Assembly: GCA_021229015.1 (NCBI GenBank)
Contig: CM037783.1
Coordinates: 26,790,154 to 26,854,153, forward strand
Direction of reading: 5' to 3'
Length of the DNA stretch: 64,000 bases
From: Solen grandis
Lineage: Eukaryota > Mollusca > Bivalvia > Adapedonta > Solenidae
The notes beneath the pieces were generated by a model, which was not told the origin of the DNA, made no database searches, and saw only the letters and a program-made list of their open reading frames with translations. Numbering within the stretch: the first letter of the stretch is position 1; every line of letters starts with the position of its first letter. The position numbers and the translations under genes were made by a program. Below, one piece after another: positions 23,641-36,354 of this stretch.

Positions 23641-24615
23641 ACTTCGTTTATGAGACTTAATAATGAAAAAATAACATACATAAATTAGAGTATTAATAAG
23701 GTTGTTTTAAACATGACACAATGCAGCGTATTTTTGGAAATTCTTGGACTATATATATAGTATGCTTTAAATACTAGTTTTTACACATCCATTATTTTGC
23801 GTTTGTTAATTTGTATTTTCTACCTTTTGACTTAAATCATAGACCTATTAAACAGGTTAGGTTATAAGGTCAAAACAGTAGAAGAGAGGAAGAGAGTGGG
23901 ACAGTATGCTTATTGTAAGCCATCCATTAAAACATTTTGTTTTAATCTTTTCTTGTTATTTATACAAAGATCAACTGCTATTATAGCCTCTTTTTTTATT
24001 TTACTTATTGAAAGACCCACTGACATTACAGCCCATTAAGGCTACGCATTTAGTGAAGTCTGATTTTATAATCATTTTTCAAGAGATCAACTTTATTTTA
24101 GCAATTATGATAAAGTAATATCAGGTCATCATTTGTGCCACATAAAATTAAATTCTGACCAGTGGTTTCAGAGGAGACAATTTGGAAATTTTCTATATAG
24201 AGTATATAAGGGAACTAGCCAACACTGTTTGGAACCATTTTTCAAGGAATCAACTTCATTTTAGCAATTATGGTAGATGACTATGAGGTGACCATTTGTG
24301 TTACAGGAAATTGAATTATTGACTACTGGTTTCAGGAGATGATCTTCATTTTTTTTGTTGTTGTTGTTGTTGTTTTTTTTAAATAAAATGGTGCTGGTTG
24401 GCATGGCAACTGGAGTTCTGCATGCATCAAACCTATTTAAGCACCTTTTGTGAAGGACCACCTAAGGATCATTCATGCCAAGTTTCATCAATTTCTACCA
24501 AGTGGTTTCAGAGATGTCTTTGAAAGAAAATTTGTATATGCTGCACGATGCACTATGACAGAGGACGCACAAAGGGTGATCACAATAGCTCGCTTTGAGC
24601 ACATTCTGCTCTGGG
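23641..24615 (+). repeat. Unassigned sequence, then family A fragment
   Basis: Bases 23641-24020 look unique and AT-rich. From about 24060 the family A core (TTTTAGCAATTATGATA, GACCAGTGGTTTCAGAGGAG, GGCATGGCAACTGGAGTTCT) leads to a diverged 3' end, GGGTGATCACAATAGCTCGC...GCTCTGGGAGCATATA, at about 24575-24615. A (TTG)n stretch lies at about 24354-24374. Confidence 0.65.
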
Positions 24616-25036
24616 AGCATATATAAAGCACTGCTTTCCTTTTGTTTCCACTGACAGTATCTTAGATATTTGGGAATTTTCTCACATAGTGATATGATGC
24701 TGTAGGCAAACTGCACGCCCGGTCAGATCATACTGACACTGGGCTAACAGTCATGGAATTACCCTTATGTCCTGAGAATCAAGCAGAAGTGAGGTATACC
24801 AATACAATTTCTGGCAAATAAACGGAGTGGAATTCATACACTATAAAAATGTGTATGTTTAATTAGCAGAGTGTAATGCTTGTGTATCATGTTTACAAAG
24901 ATTTTTTTTATTTAACATGCAAATTATAGCTGAAATATGTTGTTTCAGATGGATGGATCTTGAGAGGCCATCTCAATGTGTGATGTACAGATGGCTGTGC
25001 CTGTGGGTGATATAGGCATGAATCCTCCAGCAATAC
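24616..25036. other. Unassigned intron sequence before an exon
   Basis: No repeat family recognised. It contains the intron side of the splice donor at 25036 and nothing else that can be named. Confidence 0.45.
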
Positions 25037-25185
25037 CTGGCCAGGGAGACCCTCATCCTCCAGCCTCCAGACAGGTTCTTGGTCCCCCGATCCATCATCT
25101 TGACAGTGAAGCCCAGACCTGACAGAATCCTGCGGGCTTTCGGCTCTGCTGCATCTGCACCAATAGCCCTCAGCTCCTCATAGAC
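25037..25185 (-). CDS. ABCF1: ABCF1 exon: ABC signature of domain 1
   Basis: 149-base exon, minus strand, acceptor TTAACACAG|GTCTATG and donor GGCCAG|GTATTG. It encodes [19 protein letters not shown], then [18 protein letters not shown], then [17 protein letters not shown] is the ABC signature motif that closes over ATP in the partner domain, and the helix before it is the ABC-F coupling region. The final AG joins G of the next exon to give Arg. All three codon joins to neighbouring exons are in frame without stops. Length and residue order follow animal ABCF1 closely. Substitutions such as [11 protein letters not shown] are within normal family divergence as far as I can judge. Confidence 0.95.
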
Positions 25186-25301
25186 CTGTGTTAATATTTA
25201 CAGTGACGAAACTTAAAGTATTGTAACAGCAACATTTCTAAATTTTAACTTAAACTATCACCAAAGGTTATGAATACCCCAATATATTGCTTTCAACAGA
25301 T

Positions 25302-26035
25302 AACAAGAGCACTGGTTATCACAAAATACGCCCATCCTGCCATTTTATCAATTCAAGGGTCATAACTCTAAAGTTGGATATTCTGACTGGTTTTCAAACT
25401 CGACTGAGGTACTGTGCCAATACACACTGTGACGAAGTTTGGTAAAGATTTGTTCACGTTTGAGTTAGCGAGCGGAGATTGTTAATTCCGCAATTTTTCA
25501 GCAATTAAAGGGCCATAACTCTAGAGTGTTCAAGATATTTTGGCTGGTTACCAAAACTGCTTACTATATTGGGCCCATTGAAATTGTGACACAGTGTGGA
25601 CAAGATCGGTTATGTTTATTGAGAGTAAGAGAGTGGACACTGTTCATTTAGCAATTTTTCATCAATTAAAGGGCAATAACTCTAGAGTGTCAAGGACAAT
25701 CTAGTCAGTTATTTTACTTGGCTGAAATATTGTGCCAATATACATTGTGACCAAGTTTGGTAAAGATTTGTTTGTATTTGTTAGTTTTGAGAGTGGGCAC
25801 TGTTAATTCAGCAATTTTTCATCAACTCAAGGGCCATAACTCTGGAGGGTCTGGAACAATATGGCTGTTTTCGAAAGGAACCGAAATATTGTGCCCATAA
25901 ACAATGTGACCAAGTATGGTAAAGATCTGTTCACATTTGTTCGAGTTAGTGAGCGGACAACATCACTGGACGCCACCCATCCACCCGCCCCGATTCCGTA
26001 GGTGAATCCATAATACGTCCCGTGATGGACATATA
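25302..26035 (+). repeat. Tandem-core element, about 150-base units
   Basis: Starts AACAAGAGCACTGGTTATCAC and has four units with AAGGGCCATAACTCTAGAGTG, CCAATA-AC-TTGTGACCAAGTTTGGTAAAG-like text and TTGAGAGTGGGC/GAGCGGAC. It ends near CGCCACCCATCCACCCGCCC and CGTCCCGTGATGGACATATA. It resembles the other tandem-core families, but I could not define its terminal inverted motif. Confidence 0.6.
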
Positions 26036-26850
26036 AAAAGCACTATTAAATCCAACATGGCCAGAAAGTTACAATTATTATTGTTGTTTATCCTTTAAGG
26101 TCTCTGTTTCAAGTAAATTCTTTTGATAGTTTTTAAGTGAAGCAACTACAACAAAAAATATTGTCACAGGGATTTTAAAATGATATGAATGAGGGTTACA
26201 GTTCTTGGGCACTGCACTTCCCTTCAATGAGATCTATCCACATCATCTTGATAACTTTTATCCTTTTTGAGTTATGGTCCGGACAAAACTTAAGAATAAA
26301 AATTTACAAAGAGCAATAACTCCAAAATTATGCACATGAGAGTTATAGTTCTTGGTCAATGCACTTCCCTTCAATGAAATCTATCCACATATGAAATGAT
26401 GAATTTTATCTTGATACCTTTTTATACTTTTTGAGTTACAGTCCGGACAAAATTAAGTATGAAAATTTACAAAGGGCATTAACTCCAAAATTATGCAACA
26501 GAGAGTTATGGTTCTTGGTCACTGCACTTCCCTTAAATGAGATCTATCCACATATGAAGTTTCATCTTGATACCTTTTTAACTTTTTGAGGTACAGCTTG
26601 GATAAAAATTAATGAAAATTTACAAAGGGCAATAACTCCAAAATTATGCAACAGAGAGTTATGGTCCTTGGTTACTGCATTCCCCCTAAATGAGATCTAT
26701 CCACATATGAAGTTTCATCTTGATATGTTATGTTTTATACTTTTTGCGTTATTGTCTGGACAAAAAAAAAAAAAAAAAGACAGACGCACAAGCTGAATCC
26801 AGTATACCCCCCTTACAACTTCGTTGTGTGTGTGTGGGGGGGGGGAGTTT
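26036..26850 (+). repeat. Family C element core and 3' end
   Basis: Four units of about 155 bases: GAGTTATGGTTCTTGGTCAC, TGCACTTCCCTTCAATGAG, ATCTATCCACATATGAAG, AAATTTACAAAGGGCAATAA. The 3' end is AAGCTGAATCCAGTATACCC, CCCTTACAACTTCGTTGTG, a (TG)n and G9-10 run, then AGTTTATAAAAATC (about 26788-26855). A relative of this end is at 42050-42102. Confidence 0.75.
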
Positions 26851-27069
26851 ATAAAAATCTGGCTTATTTTTTTATTTTTTTTTTGAATACTAAAAAGGCA
26901 GTAATTCATGACCAAAAAGCCCACATCAGCTATAATAAAATATGGTCGAGAAATTATAGGCATCAACATTATTATATAAAGAGGATAGCTAAAGAAATGA
27001 AGATACTCAAGTGTACAGAAAGAGAAATCTGACACTTTTTTAAATATAAAGGGCCATAACTTCTGACCT

Positions 27070-27702
27070 TAGTCATACTAAATACATAATCCATGCAGAA
27101 GTACAGCAAGATCATCTAAATTCCACACAAAAACTGTACCTGCCATTCAAATTTTGAAGGTCTTATTTCTAATAAGTCTATATAAAATCAAGTAACCCCT
27201 GGGGTGGGGTCATTTTTGACACCAGGGCCATGACTTGAACAGATTTGGTGGAAATCCACCAGTAAACATCTTAACTCCAGGCCTTGTGGTTTCTGAGAAG
27301 ATCTTTTGGGGGTTTTCATATACAAGGATTGTTCTAGTTTTTCCAATGTAAGTCTATGTAAAATCAAATAACCCCTGGGGCGGAGCCAGTTTTGATCCCA
27401 TTTTCATGATTTGATCTATCTTAGTAAAGGTTCATAAGACAATGCCACACACCAAATATCTAGGCCTTGTGGTTTCAGAAAAGAAAATTATTAAAGATTT
27501 CTCTTTAAAAATAAATTTTTTAGCTCCTGTGACCCAGATATGCAACAGACTAAACTTTTGTAGACCTTCTTGCAAGGAACATCACAGGCAATTTTCATCA
27601 AATTTGGCCCTGTGGTTTCAGAGGAAATGTCATTTGAAACACTTGTGGACGACCACTGATCCTTAAAGCTCACAAGCCCTACATGCTCAGGTAAGCTAAA
27701 AA
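27070..27702 (+). repeat. Family A subtype, shorter copy
   Basis: Relative of 11866-13126: ATACATAATCCATGCAGAAG, AATAAGTCTATATAAAATCA, ACCAGGGCCATGACTTGAAC, CCAGGCCTTGTGGTTTCTGA. It ends CTTAAAGCTCACAAGCCC...ATGCTCAGGTAAGCTAAAAATA. It lacks the palindromic block found at 11993-12125 and so provides that insertion's empty site. Confidence 0.75.
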
Positions 27703-28870
27703 TACGCTCATGAGTTAATGACTGGACAAAGCTATTAAACCAACAAATTTACTCCTAAATACCCTACCCCCAATGTTTTATGGGGGTACAGAGCAAGGAT
27801 AATTACCACATTATAATATATACATATACAAGAGCTGTCCGTAAAAAAAAGCGCTTTACAATTTCGGTGCTTGTCAAGGAAAAAAGAATGCAGTATACGG
27901 CAAAATATGAATTTATGTATTATTAAATGTAAATGAGCAATAAATACAGTGAATGGGATAGGCAAAAGTCTTTTGCAATGGAAGCGCCTGTTGCATTCCT
28001 TTTTTTCAGTCTCATTAATAGTCTGTTTGAAAAGCGTTTATATATAGTCCCAGCCCGAAAGAGGGGAATTCCGTTTCTAAATATAACAAATCATAGAGAG
28101 GGTTAAGTATTATTGATTCATGGAGATACTGGTGTATCAACCAATCAGTGTCTTTTTCACAGAAGAATCAGAGAGGGATTGCAGCACTGATTTTTATCAA
28201 GGCATAGGTACTAGGTGTTTTGCGGGTGTTGGATTGCATTTACATGTGACAAATGTTCTTCTGCTTCAGCAAGTCAGATGTAATGCACCTTGTATCTGAT
28301 ATCTTCTTGCACTTGCATTGTTACCTGATGTTTATTATAGTTTATATAGTTTGAGTGATAGTCTCAAAAGTATTCTTTTTTTTTTATTTTGCTAGTCTCT
28401 TTCCAGTGGGTACACAGTACAGTAGTCTGGTCCAAAATGAAACTAGGAAGACAACATTTATGGTTGGTTACAGTAATAATGATGCAAAAATCACAGCATG
28501 TTAATTACTTGTTAATTTATTGTTTTGATTGGCTCTTTTTAAACTGACACAGGCACATACTGTTCATTACACAGTCACTGTGCAGAATATTTATCTTGAT
28601 ACATTCCGTACCGTTGTTTTGCTTTGTTAGAGGAATTATGGTAATGTGAAATAAAGAAAGAAATAGAATATACTAGCAGCCATGTATATTTATAGTGATT
28701 CTTTTGTTAGACTGGCCATTGTTTTGTTAGACTGGCCATTGTAGGATTTCTGGACTACATGTATTATCTTCATTTGTTTCTGTGACAGACATTTTTGTGA
28801 TTATACATGTTGTTCTGCAACTTTTCAATTAAAATATTATTTTGTCATTTAACGTCTTCTCTCAAAAGTT
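27703..28870. other. Mostly unique ABCF1 intron sequence
   Basis: A family B 5' remnant (ACAAGAGCTGTCCGT) sits at about 27829. The rest shows a perfect direct repeat around 28704-28741 (GTTAGACTGGCCATTG twice) and no exon or full element that I recognise. It is the least repetitive part of this intron. Confidence 0.5.
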
Positions 28871-30954
28871 TCATTTTTATGATGGTTTGAGTTTGTTGTT
28901 AATATTAGACTTACAGTCAATTCAAAAAGCAAATTAAAGTTGTTTCATAAAATGACACTTTTGATTTTGAAAATGTCCCATTAGTTTTAAATTGTCACAT
29001 TGATTTTGCCTCAGAAAGGGCCATTATCCCATTGATGAAAATTCTTTCCTGATCACTGTAAATATGTATCCCAAGTTTCAAAGCAATATCTCAATGGTTT
29101 CAGTGAAAAAATAAGGTGGTATGCAAAGCTTAACCGAAAGTCAAAAAAGGAGGACAATTTTGTCAAAATCCATGACAGATTTATGTTCTCTTGCTTCAAG
29201 ATCGAATTAATGGTCATAAACAAGTATACCAAGTTTCAAAGTAAACCTCAAAAGGTTCTGTGAGAAAATAAGGCAGTATGAAACTTTTACGTGATTCTTA
29301 GACGAACAAGAGCTCTGCATGTTTTGGCATTATACGCCTGAAGTATGTGCTGTCGTAAGATGTATAAAGTGAAAATGTGAGAGGACTCAATGGAAATACA
29401 AGTCGCTGTTGTTAATCGCCTACCAGTTATGCACATTTTGACTATTTCCATTACCATCTTCACCAGAATTTTGATCTGACAGTTGGACGATTGGATAAAC
29501 AGAAAGAAGGAGGGCAAACTTACAGTACCCTCTTGTGTAAACATCGACAGGGGATTAATAAACAGACACAAAATATTTTCGCATTATATGAGTATGACAT
29601 GTTGCTTCATACTGTGACCTTGACCCAATACAGCTGAAACTTGCACTTGATCTGCACTTAATCTCAGTATGGTTGCCATTTCTGGCAAATAGATTAAATC
29701 TGCTGAAGTGATTCAAGAAATACAGAGCGGACACAAAATATTCTAACAATATAACAGTACAACATGTGACCTTCAAGTGTGACCTTGACCTTGAACCAAG
29801 ACATCCAAAACCTATGCTCTGCACATCCTCTTAGTATAGTTGACTTTTCTGTCAAATAATTTCAATTTCCTTCTAGCGTTTCCAAAGATACAGAGTGGAA
29901 ATTGCTAACAATATTCAAGTGTGACCTTACATCCTCTTTGCATGGTTGACATTTCTCTCAAATAATTATAATTTCCTTCCAGGGGTTCTAATCATACAGA
30001 GTGGACACAAAATATTCTAACATTATAACAGTATGACATGTGACCTTCAAGTGTGACCTTGATCATGAACTAAGACATCCGAAACCTACGCTAATGCACA
30101 TCCTCTCTGTATTTCTGTCAATAATTTCAATTTTCTCCCAGTGGTACTAAAGATACAGAGTGGACACAAAATTGCTAACATACAGACTGACGACCAGTGG
30201 CATAACATAATACTGCCCTTCAGGCATATAAAAATGGGCATAATTTGGTCAAAATAAATGGCAAACTTATCCACACTTGTCTACAGATAGGGGTGATGAT
30301 AATAAATAAGTATTCCAAGTTTCACAGCAATACCTCAAAGGGTTCAGTGAAATATTAGAGGTAGAACAAAATACTTAATTGAGATTCTGAGTGAAAAGGG
30401 ACATAATTCAGCAAAAATCCATGACAGAGTGTCATATACTCTTGCTTACAGGAGGAGGTGATGGTCTTAAACAAGTATTCCTAGTTTCAAGGCAATACCC
30501 TAAAAGGGTCAGTAAAAAAAGGGAGGTGGTAGAAAAAACTTAGCAGAGATTCTAAGGTAAAAAAGTGAGGGAGTAGAAAAAAAATATCCAAGATTCTAAG
30601 GTAAACAGAGTTCAACATCTTTCACAAAGGAAGAATTTGGAAATGTTTTATATAGAGTACATAAAGAAACTAGCTGACCCACTGGAGGCCTCATTTTTTG
30701 AGGTATTAAGTTCATTTTAGCAATTATGGCAGAAGGCTATGTTTTGACCACTTGTGTCAAATGAAATCAAATTCTAAAAATTTGTTTCAATAAAGAAAGA
30801 TTTTGATATTTTCCAAATAGTGTATATAAAGAAAGAAGCTAACCCCCTAGGTGCCTCGTTTTTCAAGGGATCAACTTTCTTATAGCAAATATGGTAGAGG
30901 ACCACAAGGTGCCCATTTGTTATCTGAGGATGAGATTTGGCCTTCTGCAGGTAC
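28871..30954 (+). repeat. Several diverged tandem-core repeats
   Basis: Three blocks. Bases 28940-29290 have CAAGTTTCAAAGCAATA-type units. Bases 29305-30235 begin AACAAGAGCTCTGCATG, carry CATGTGACCTTCAAGTGTGACCTTGACC units and end at CTGCCCTTCAGGCATATAAAAATG. Bases 30236-30620 repeat CAAGTATTCC-AGTTTCA units. From 30640 family A core text (AGCAATTATGG, GGTGCCTCGTTTTTCAAGG) runs up to the exon. No gene is seen. Confidence 0.6.
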
Positions 30955-31094
30955 CTGGTTCAGTCGGTCGCTATTGGTTGTTTTGCCAGCCTCTGCTTCC
31001 TTGCTCAGTATAGCCTCTTCCTCTAACAGGGCTGTCCTCTTTACGTCTGCCTTTAACACCACCTTCAGAGCAGACTCTTCATCTGCCTGCACCT
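30955..31094 (-). CDS. ABCF1: ABCF1 exon: linker after the P-loop exon
   Basis: 140-base exon, minus strand, acceptor GTGTTACAG|AGGTGC and donor AACCAG|GTACCT. AG joins the final G of the exon at 36269-36354 to form Glu. It encodes VQADEESALKVVLKADVKRT, then ALLEEEAILSKEAEAGKTTN and SDRLNQ: a charged, helical, coiled-coil-like insert. In ABCF1 this connects the P-loop strand to the helical subdomain (family knowledge). The open frame continues past the donor into intron only by chance. No stop or frameshift occurs within the exon. Confidence 0.93.
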
Positions 31095-31215
31095 CTGTAA
31101 CACAGGATCCTCATATATTGCCTGATTTATGCATATTGTGCACTCTTGCAGAACAAAAAACTCAATTTTTTATATTTCCCTCTAGACTGAACTATTTAAA
31201 ATATTTTTTTTTATT

Positions 31216-31880
31216 ACAAGAGGGCCATGATGGCCCTGAGGTCGCTCACCTGAGAAACACTGCTTTGACTGCCTGTACCAGTTACTATATTGCAGCATAG
31301 TCACACTGAATCCATTATCCATACAGAAATACAGCAAGATCATTTCAATTCAATACATCTGGGCTAAATTTGAAGTGCACAGCTTAATCAATGCACTGAA
31401 GGCACTAAGTTGTAACTGAAGATAATAAAATGTTTGTTGTTTTAGATATGCTTCATTTTGATTAAGGTATATGTGACAATCCATTCTCTCAGCTCTTTGA
31501 TTTGTACTCAGCAATGGCATCTCTATAGATTTAAGTAATTATGCAAAAGGTTTGCTTCCAAGGTCAGTTTTTGATAGTAGATGTACAGGTTTCTGTCACT
31601 TTATGGTCTAACAAATAACACCTGGAGGTATCTGAGGTCCATAGCTTGGTGTGATGGGTAATTGTAACACCAAAAAAAAACCGGAAACCTACATATTTAC
31701 TTTGTGCAATTATTTACAAACAACCTCTGCATAAAAAAAACTATATTCCTCTGCATGGTAAAGTGATAGTTACACAACATCATAGAGAAATTAGTTCTTT
31801 TGTGCTTTATGTCAGAGACAACTATTATTATTTTTATGAAGTCATGCCCAGTTACTGAGACATAAGCATAATAAACTGTA
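31216..31880 (+). repeat. Family A 5' end, then unassigned
   Basis: ACAAGAGGGCCATGATGGCCC hairpin, TCGCTCACCTGAG, then CCATTATCCATACAGAAATA-type text shared with 11870 and 27080. After about 31400 nothing further is recognised, and no family A 3' end follows, so the copy is 3'-truncated. Confidence 0.7.
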
Positions 31881-32870
31881 AATAATTTGAGATATAAATG
31901 CAAAACTTAACCAAGATTTCTAAGTTAAATGGGGGCCATAATTTGTAATACATTCAATCAAGTGTTATCTTCCTTGATAGTATGATACCCCTAAATCAAC
32001 TGCATGCCTGGATACTGAGATATAAGCATGAGAGTATCTTGCATGCAAAACTTTAATCAAAATTTCTAAGTTAAAAAGGGGCAATAATTTGTAACATATT
32101 CTATCAAGAATTTCATATCATGAAAGTATGATACCCCTAAACATATTAAAGATGTTTCAAATCAATTGCATGCCTGGATACTGAGATATAAGCATGAGAG
32201 TATCTTGCATGCAAAACTTTAACCAAAATTTCTAAGTTAAAAAGGGGCAATAATTTGTAACATATTCTATCAAAAATTTCATATCATGAAAGTATGATAC
32301 CTCTAAACATATTAAAGATGTTTCAAATCAATCGCATGCCTGGATACTGAGATATAAGCATAAGAGTATATTGCATGCAAAACTTTAACCAAAATTTCTA
32401 AGTTAAAAAGGGGCCATAATTTGTAACATATTCTATCAAGAGTTATCTACCATGAAAGTATGATACCCCGAAACATATTAAAGATGTATCAAATCAATTG
32501 CATGCCTGGATACTGAGATATAAGCATTAGAGTATCTTGAATGCAAAACTTTAACCAAAATTTCTAAGTTAAAAGGGGCCATAATTTGTAATATATTCCA
32601 TCAAGAGTTATCTACCTTAGCTGTCTGATGCACCTAAACATATTCATAAATTTCCAATTCATATTGAATTCAGTCAAGAGTTATCTACCTTGGTTGCCTG
32701 ATGCCCCTTAACATATTTATAAACTTTCAAGTCAATACCATAAATGGTTATTGAGATATATGTTTGATAGTAATTTGCATGCAAAACTTTAACCAAAAGC
32801 TGAAACGCCAACGCCGATGCCGACGCCAGGGTGACAATAGCTCTCATATTCTTCGAATAGTCGAGCTTAA
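31881..32870 (+). repeat. Family B element core and 3' end, 168-base units
   Basis: Five copies of a unit of about 168 bases (GCATGCAAAACTTTAA near 32041, 32208, 32373 and 32541; CCTGGATACTGAGATATAAG; AGTATGATACCCCTAAACA). It is followed by ACGCCGATGCCGACGCCAGG and the family B end AATAGCTCTCATATTC, then CGAATAGTCGAGCTTAAAAT. No 5' end is present. Monomers share AAACTTTAACCAAAA and TTTCTAAGTTAAAAAGG-like text with the family B copy at 8729. Confidence 0.85.
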
Positions 32871-33035
32871 AATAGTATGTCAATGGGTTATGGTCAAGGT
32901 CATCTAAGGTCAAAGTTCAATGTCACACACAAAATTGTACCAGCAGTTCAGATTTGAAGGCCGTAGCTTAAGATATTAAAAGCGGGTCAGTGTGTCATAA
33001 TCAAGGTTATCCAAGGTCCAAGTTATATTTCACAA

Positions 33036-33984
33036 AAACAAGAGGCCCATGATGGCCCTAAATCGCTCACCTGAGATAAATAGGTTGACCCAAGGAACAT
33101 CTGTACCAATTTATTTTAAAATCTGGCCAGTAGTTTTGAAGAAGATGATTTTTAAAGTTTTCATATTTTTTTTCTTTTTGTTGCCATGGCAACCAGAGTT
33201 CTATATGGATCAAGTTTATTTTAGCAACTTTTGTGAAGGTTGACCCAAGGATCATTCCTGCCAAATTTAATCAACTTCTGTCCAGTGGTTTCAGAGGAAA
33301 CGTTGATTAAAGTTTTCCCTATATACATATAAGGCAAATAAGCCCCGCCCCTGGGGGCCATGTTTTTTACGGATCGGAAATTTTTTAGCAACTTTGGTAG
33401 AGGTTGACCCAAGGAACATCTGTACCAATTTATTTTAAAATCTGGCCAGTAGTTTTGAAGAAGATGATTTTTAAAGTTTTCATTTTTTTTTTTTGTTGTT
33501 GCCATGGCAACCAGAGTTCTACATGGATCAAGTTTATTTTAGCAACTTTTGTGAAGGTTGACCCAAGGATCATCCCTGCCAAGTTTAATTAAATTCTGTC
33601 CAGTGGTTTCAGAGGAGATGTTGTTTAAAGGTTTCTCTATATACATATAAGGCAAATAAGCCCCGCCCCTGGCGGCCATGTTTTTTTACGGATCGGAATA
33701 ATTTTAGCAACTTTGGTAGAGGTTGACCCAAGAAACATCTGTACCAAATTATTTTGAAATCTGGCCAGTAGTTTTGAAGGAGATGATTTTTAAAGTTTTC
33801 AAATTATTTTTCTTTTCGTAGCCATGGCAACCAGAGTTCTTCATGGATCAACTTTAGCCTCACCCAAGGAACATTCCTGCCAAGTTTCATTAAATTCTGT
33901 CCAGCGGTTTCTTCAGAGATGTCGTTTAAAGCAAATTTTTGACGACGCACGACGCCGGACGAAGGGCGATCACAAAAGCTCACC
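33036..33984 (+). repeat. Family A element, 3' hairpin lost
   Basis: 5' end ACAAGAGGCCCATGATGGCCC and TCGCTCACCTGAG. The core of about 320-base units is nearly identical to that of 14736-15920 (GCCATGGCAACCAGAGTTCT near 33182, 33500 and 33821). It ends GACGCACGACGCCGGACG, then GGGCGATCACAAAAGCTCACC. The usual GAGCAC..GTGCTCAGG hairpin is missing and a new family A-like 5' end starts 14 bases later. Confidence 0.85.
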
Positions 33985-35484
33985 AATAAAGGTCTATAAC
34001 AAGAGAGTTGTATAGCCCTAAATTGCTCACTAGAGTACAAAAGCCACCAGAGTACCAAAAACTTATTTAAAACCATTCTTTTTACATGGTTATCTCATGC
34101 TGCAACCCACAACTGCGTTCAGTACAGGCATCTAAGCATGACCTTGACCTTTGAGCTAGCAATCTGGTTCTTTCGCGCGACACTCAGTCTTAATATGGTA
34201 AACATTTGTACCAAACTATTTAGAAATCTAGCAATTCTATGTCAAGTACAGCCTGGACATGCATATTGGCATTAATTTTCTATTGTTGGCATCTAAGTAT
34301 AACCTTGACCTTTGGGCTAGCAATCTGGTTCTTTGGCGCGATGCTCTAGCTTAATATGGTGGACATGGAGAACGGAAGACTGTAGGGACTATTTTGTTAA
34401 GATTGGTAGTTCTTTACATAATCTTTATAATTGTCTATTATTTGATATGGATAATTCTTATGCTGGACTTATATTATTTTAATTTTATTTGTGAAATCTA
34501 AAAATAAATGCAAGTTGAATCATCCTTTGTAAACTCCAGGCCTTGTGGTTTCTAACAAGAAGATTTTTTTTAAATGTTTTTTCTATTTAAGTCTATGTAA
34601 AATCAAGTGATTCCTAGGGCAGGGCCAATTTTGTCCCTGGGGTCAAGATTTGAACAAACTTGGCAGAGGTCCACTAGACATTAAAGAGGAGATAAATTAG
34701 GTCAAAATGGACCAAAAAAATGGCCCCTGAATTAGAATATAGCCCTTGTGATAGTGAACAAGATGACAGGAGTTTGGATAGCTTAGAAGTAATGGCCACT
34801 AGTAATATGTCCACAATACATGCATGCCCCTGTCATTTTGTTTATCAAGATTGATATTTTTGTCAGTGAATATGATGAGAAAACTGTCTGTTTATTGGGT
34901 TTAACCTCCTGCCGACTTGCATATATAAAAAGATGATTTTTATATCAAATGAACACTGTAACCTTGACCTCAACCAAGTGATCTGATCTTGAACTTCAAG
35001 CCAGCAACCTGGTTCTTGTTTGCAAGACACTGTTTTGTTTAAGGATTCCTTATTTCAAAACATGACTATACACAACAAAGATACAGCCCGGACAGGACTG
35101 CTTGCACATATTTTAAACTCAACAAACAGCTGTGACCTTGACCTAGAAGCTAGCTACTTGGTTCTTGTTTGCAATACATCATCTTGTCCTTGGATACATT
35201 TGTGCCAAAATATATTCATTCACAACAATGTTCCAGCCTGGACAAGACTTTAAGGTCATAAAAGTGATGTGACCTTGACCTCTAAGCTAGTGATCTGGTT
35301 CTTGTTCGTGACACATCATCTTGTTCTAAGGATCATCTTAGTGAAGTTAATTCAAAGCATACATAACAAAGTTACATCTTGGACATGATTTTTTGCACAC
35401 ACAGACACACATGGACAGGTGTAACACTATTTGTTCATTGCCATTTCATGATGGACACATAAAAGTCAACTAGTAAACAATCAG
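33985..35484 (+). repeat. Diverged family A and D-type core fragments
   Basis: A degenerate family A 5' end (ACAAGAGAGTTGTATAGCCC, TTGCTCACTAGAG) starts near 33998. It is followed by repeated GCATCTAAG..TGACCTTGACCT, GCTAGCAATCTGGTTCTTT units (about 34130, 34290) and later relatives (34960, 35130, 35270). Bases 34380-34520 look unique. No gene is seen. Confidence 0.6.
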
Positions 35485-36144
35485 AAACAAGGCAGTCCAA
35501 AGGACAGCTATATCCCCCGCCGCTGGCCAAATATTAGAATTTGTTTGGTCATAGGATTATGTTCACCTTAACCTGGCATGGTTGTAGCAGACATAGAAGA
35601 TCAGTACTTACATAACATTTGACCTTCACATGTGACCTTGACCTTGAGCCAGCATGACCACCTCCCGGCTTCTGCACATCAGGTCAATGACGTTAACATT
35701 TGAGCAAAGTTTCGCGAAAATGTTTCGAAGCGTACACGAGATATCGAGATGACATGAATAAGTGGAGGCTTAAACATTTGACCTTCAAGGATGACCTTGA
35801 CCTTGAGCCAGCGTGACCGCCTCATGCCTTCTGCACATCAGCTCAATGAGGTTAACATTTTAGCCGAGTTTGAAGAAAATGTGTCCAAGCGTTCATGAGA
35901 TATGGAGCGGACACGAAAATAACATTTGACCTTCAAGGATGACCTTGACCTTGAGCCAGCATGACCGCCTCATGCCTTCTGCACATCAGCTCAATGAAGT
36001 TAACATTTTAGCTGAGTTTGAAGAAAATGTGTCAAAGCGTTCATGAGATATGGAGCGGACACGAAAATGTTTCGGACACACTGACGGACGGACAGACGAA
36101 GGGCATTCCTATAACCCCCCTCCCGCTTCGCGGCGGGGGATTAA
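35485..36144 (+). repeat. Family D element, complete
   Basis: 5' hairpin GGCAGTCCAAAGGACAGC (35491-35508), then ATCCCCCGCCGC (35512-35523). The exact inverted copy GCGGCGGGGGAT is at 36130-36141, and CCCTCCCGCTTCGCGGCGGG forms a 3' hairpin before TTAACAAAG. The core is three units of about 150-185 bases with CATTTGACCTTCAAGGATG, ACCTTGACCTTGAGCCAGC and CTTCTGCACATCAG. Same layout as families A and B but unrelated sequence. Confidence 0.85.
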
Positions 36145-36268
36145 CAAAGTGGTGGGCTGACAGACCAACAGACAATGTTTAAACAATATGCACACTATTC
36201 TTCAAAGGGGGTGGGGGACATCAAAAGGAAAGGGGGAAATTTAATTGTGTTAACATTCTCAAGTTTAC

Positions 36269-36354
36269 CTTGTTCACAGTACAGCACATCAATGTTAGGA
36301 GGGATGTTAAGTGCACGGCCTGATATGTGCTTCAGCAAAGTAGTTTTACCATGC
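36269..36354 (-). CDS. ABCF1: ABCF1 exon: second half of Walker A
   Basis: 86-base exon, minus strand, acceptor TGTGTTCCAG|GCATGG and donor GAACAAG|GTAAAC. The first G ends a Gly codon begun in a missing upstream exon. Then come [16 protein letters not shown] and [12 protein letters not shown], and the final G starts Glu. HGKTT is the lysine-containing half of Walker A (GxxGxGKTT), which binds ATP phosphates. The preceding GPNG half should be on the previous exon, which is not found up to 45338. Spacing to the exon at 30955 and the phase agree. The protein region is typical of ABCF1 domain 1. Confidence 0.94.

Noticed and set aside
26715..27035. Overlapping ORFs of 100-106 codons on both strands.
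   Set aside because: They cover homopolymer, (TG)n and G-run sequence at a family C terminus. There is no domain, and both strands are open only because of low complexity.
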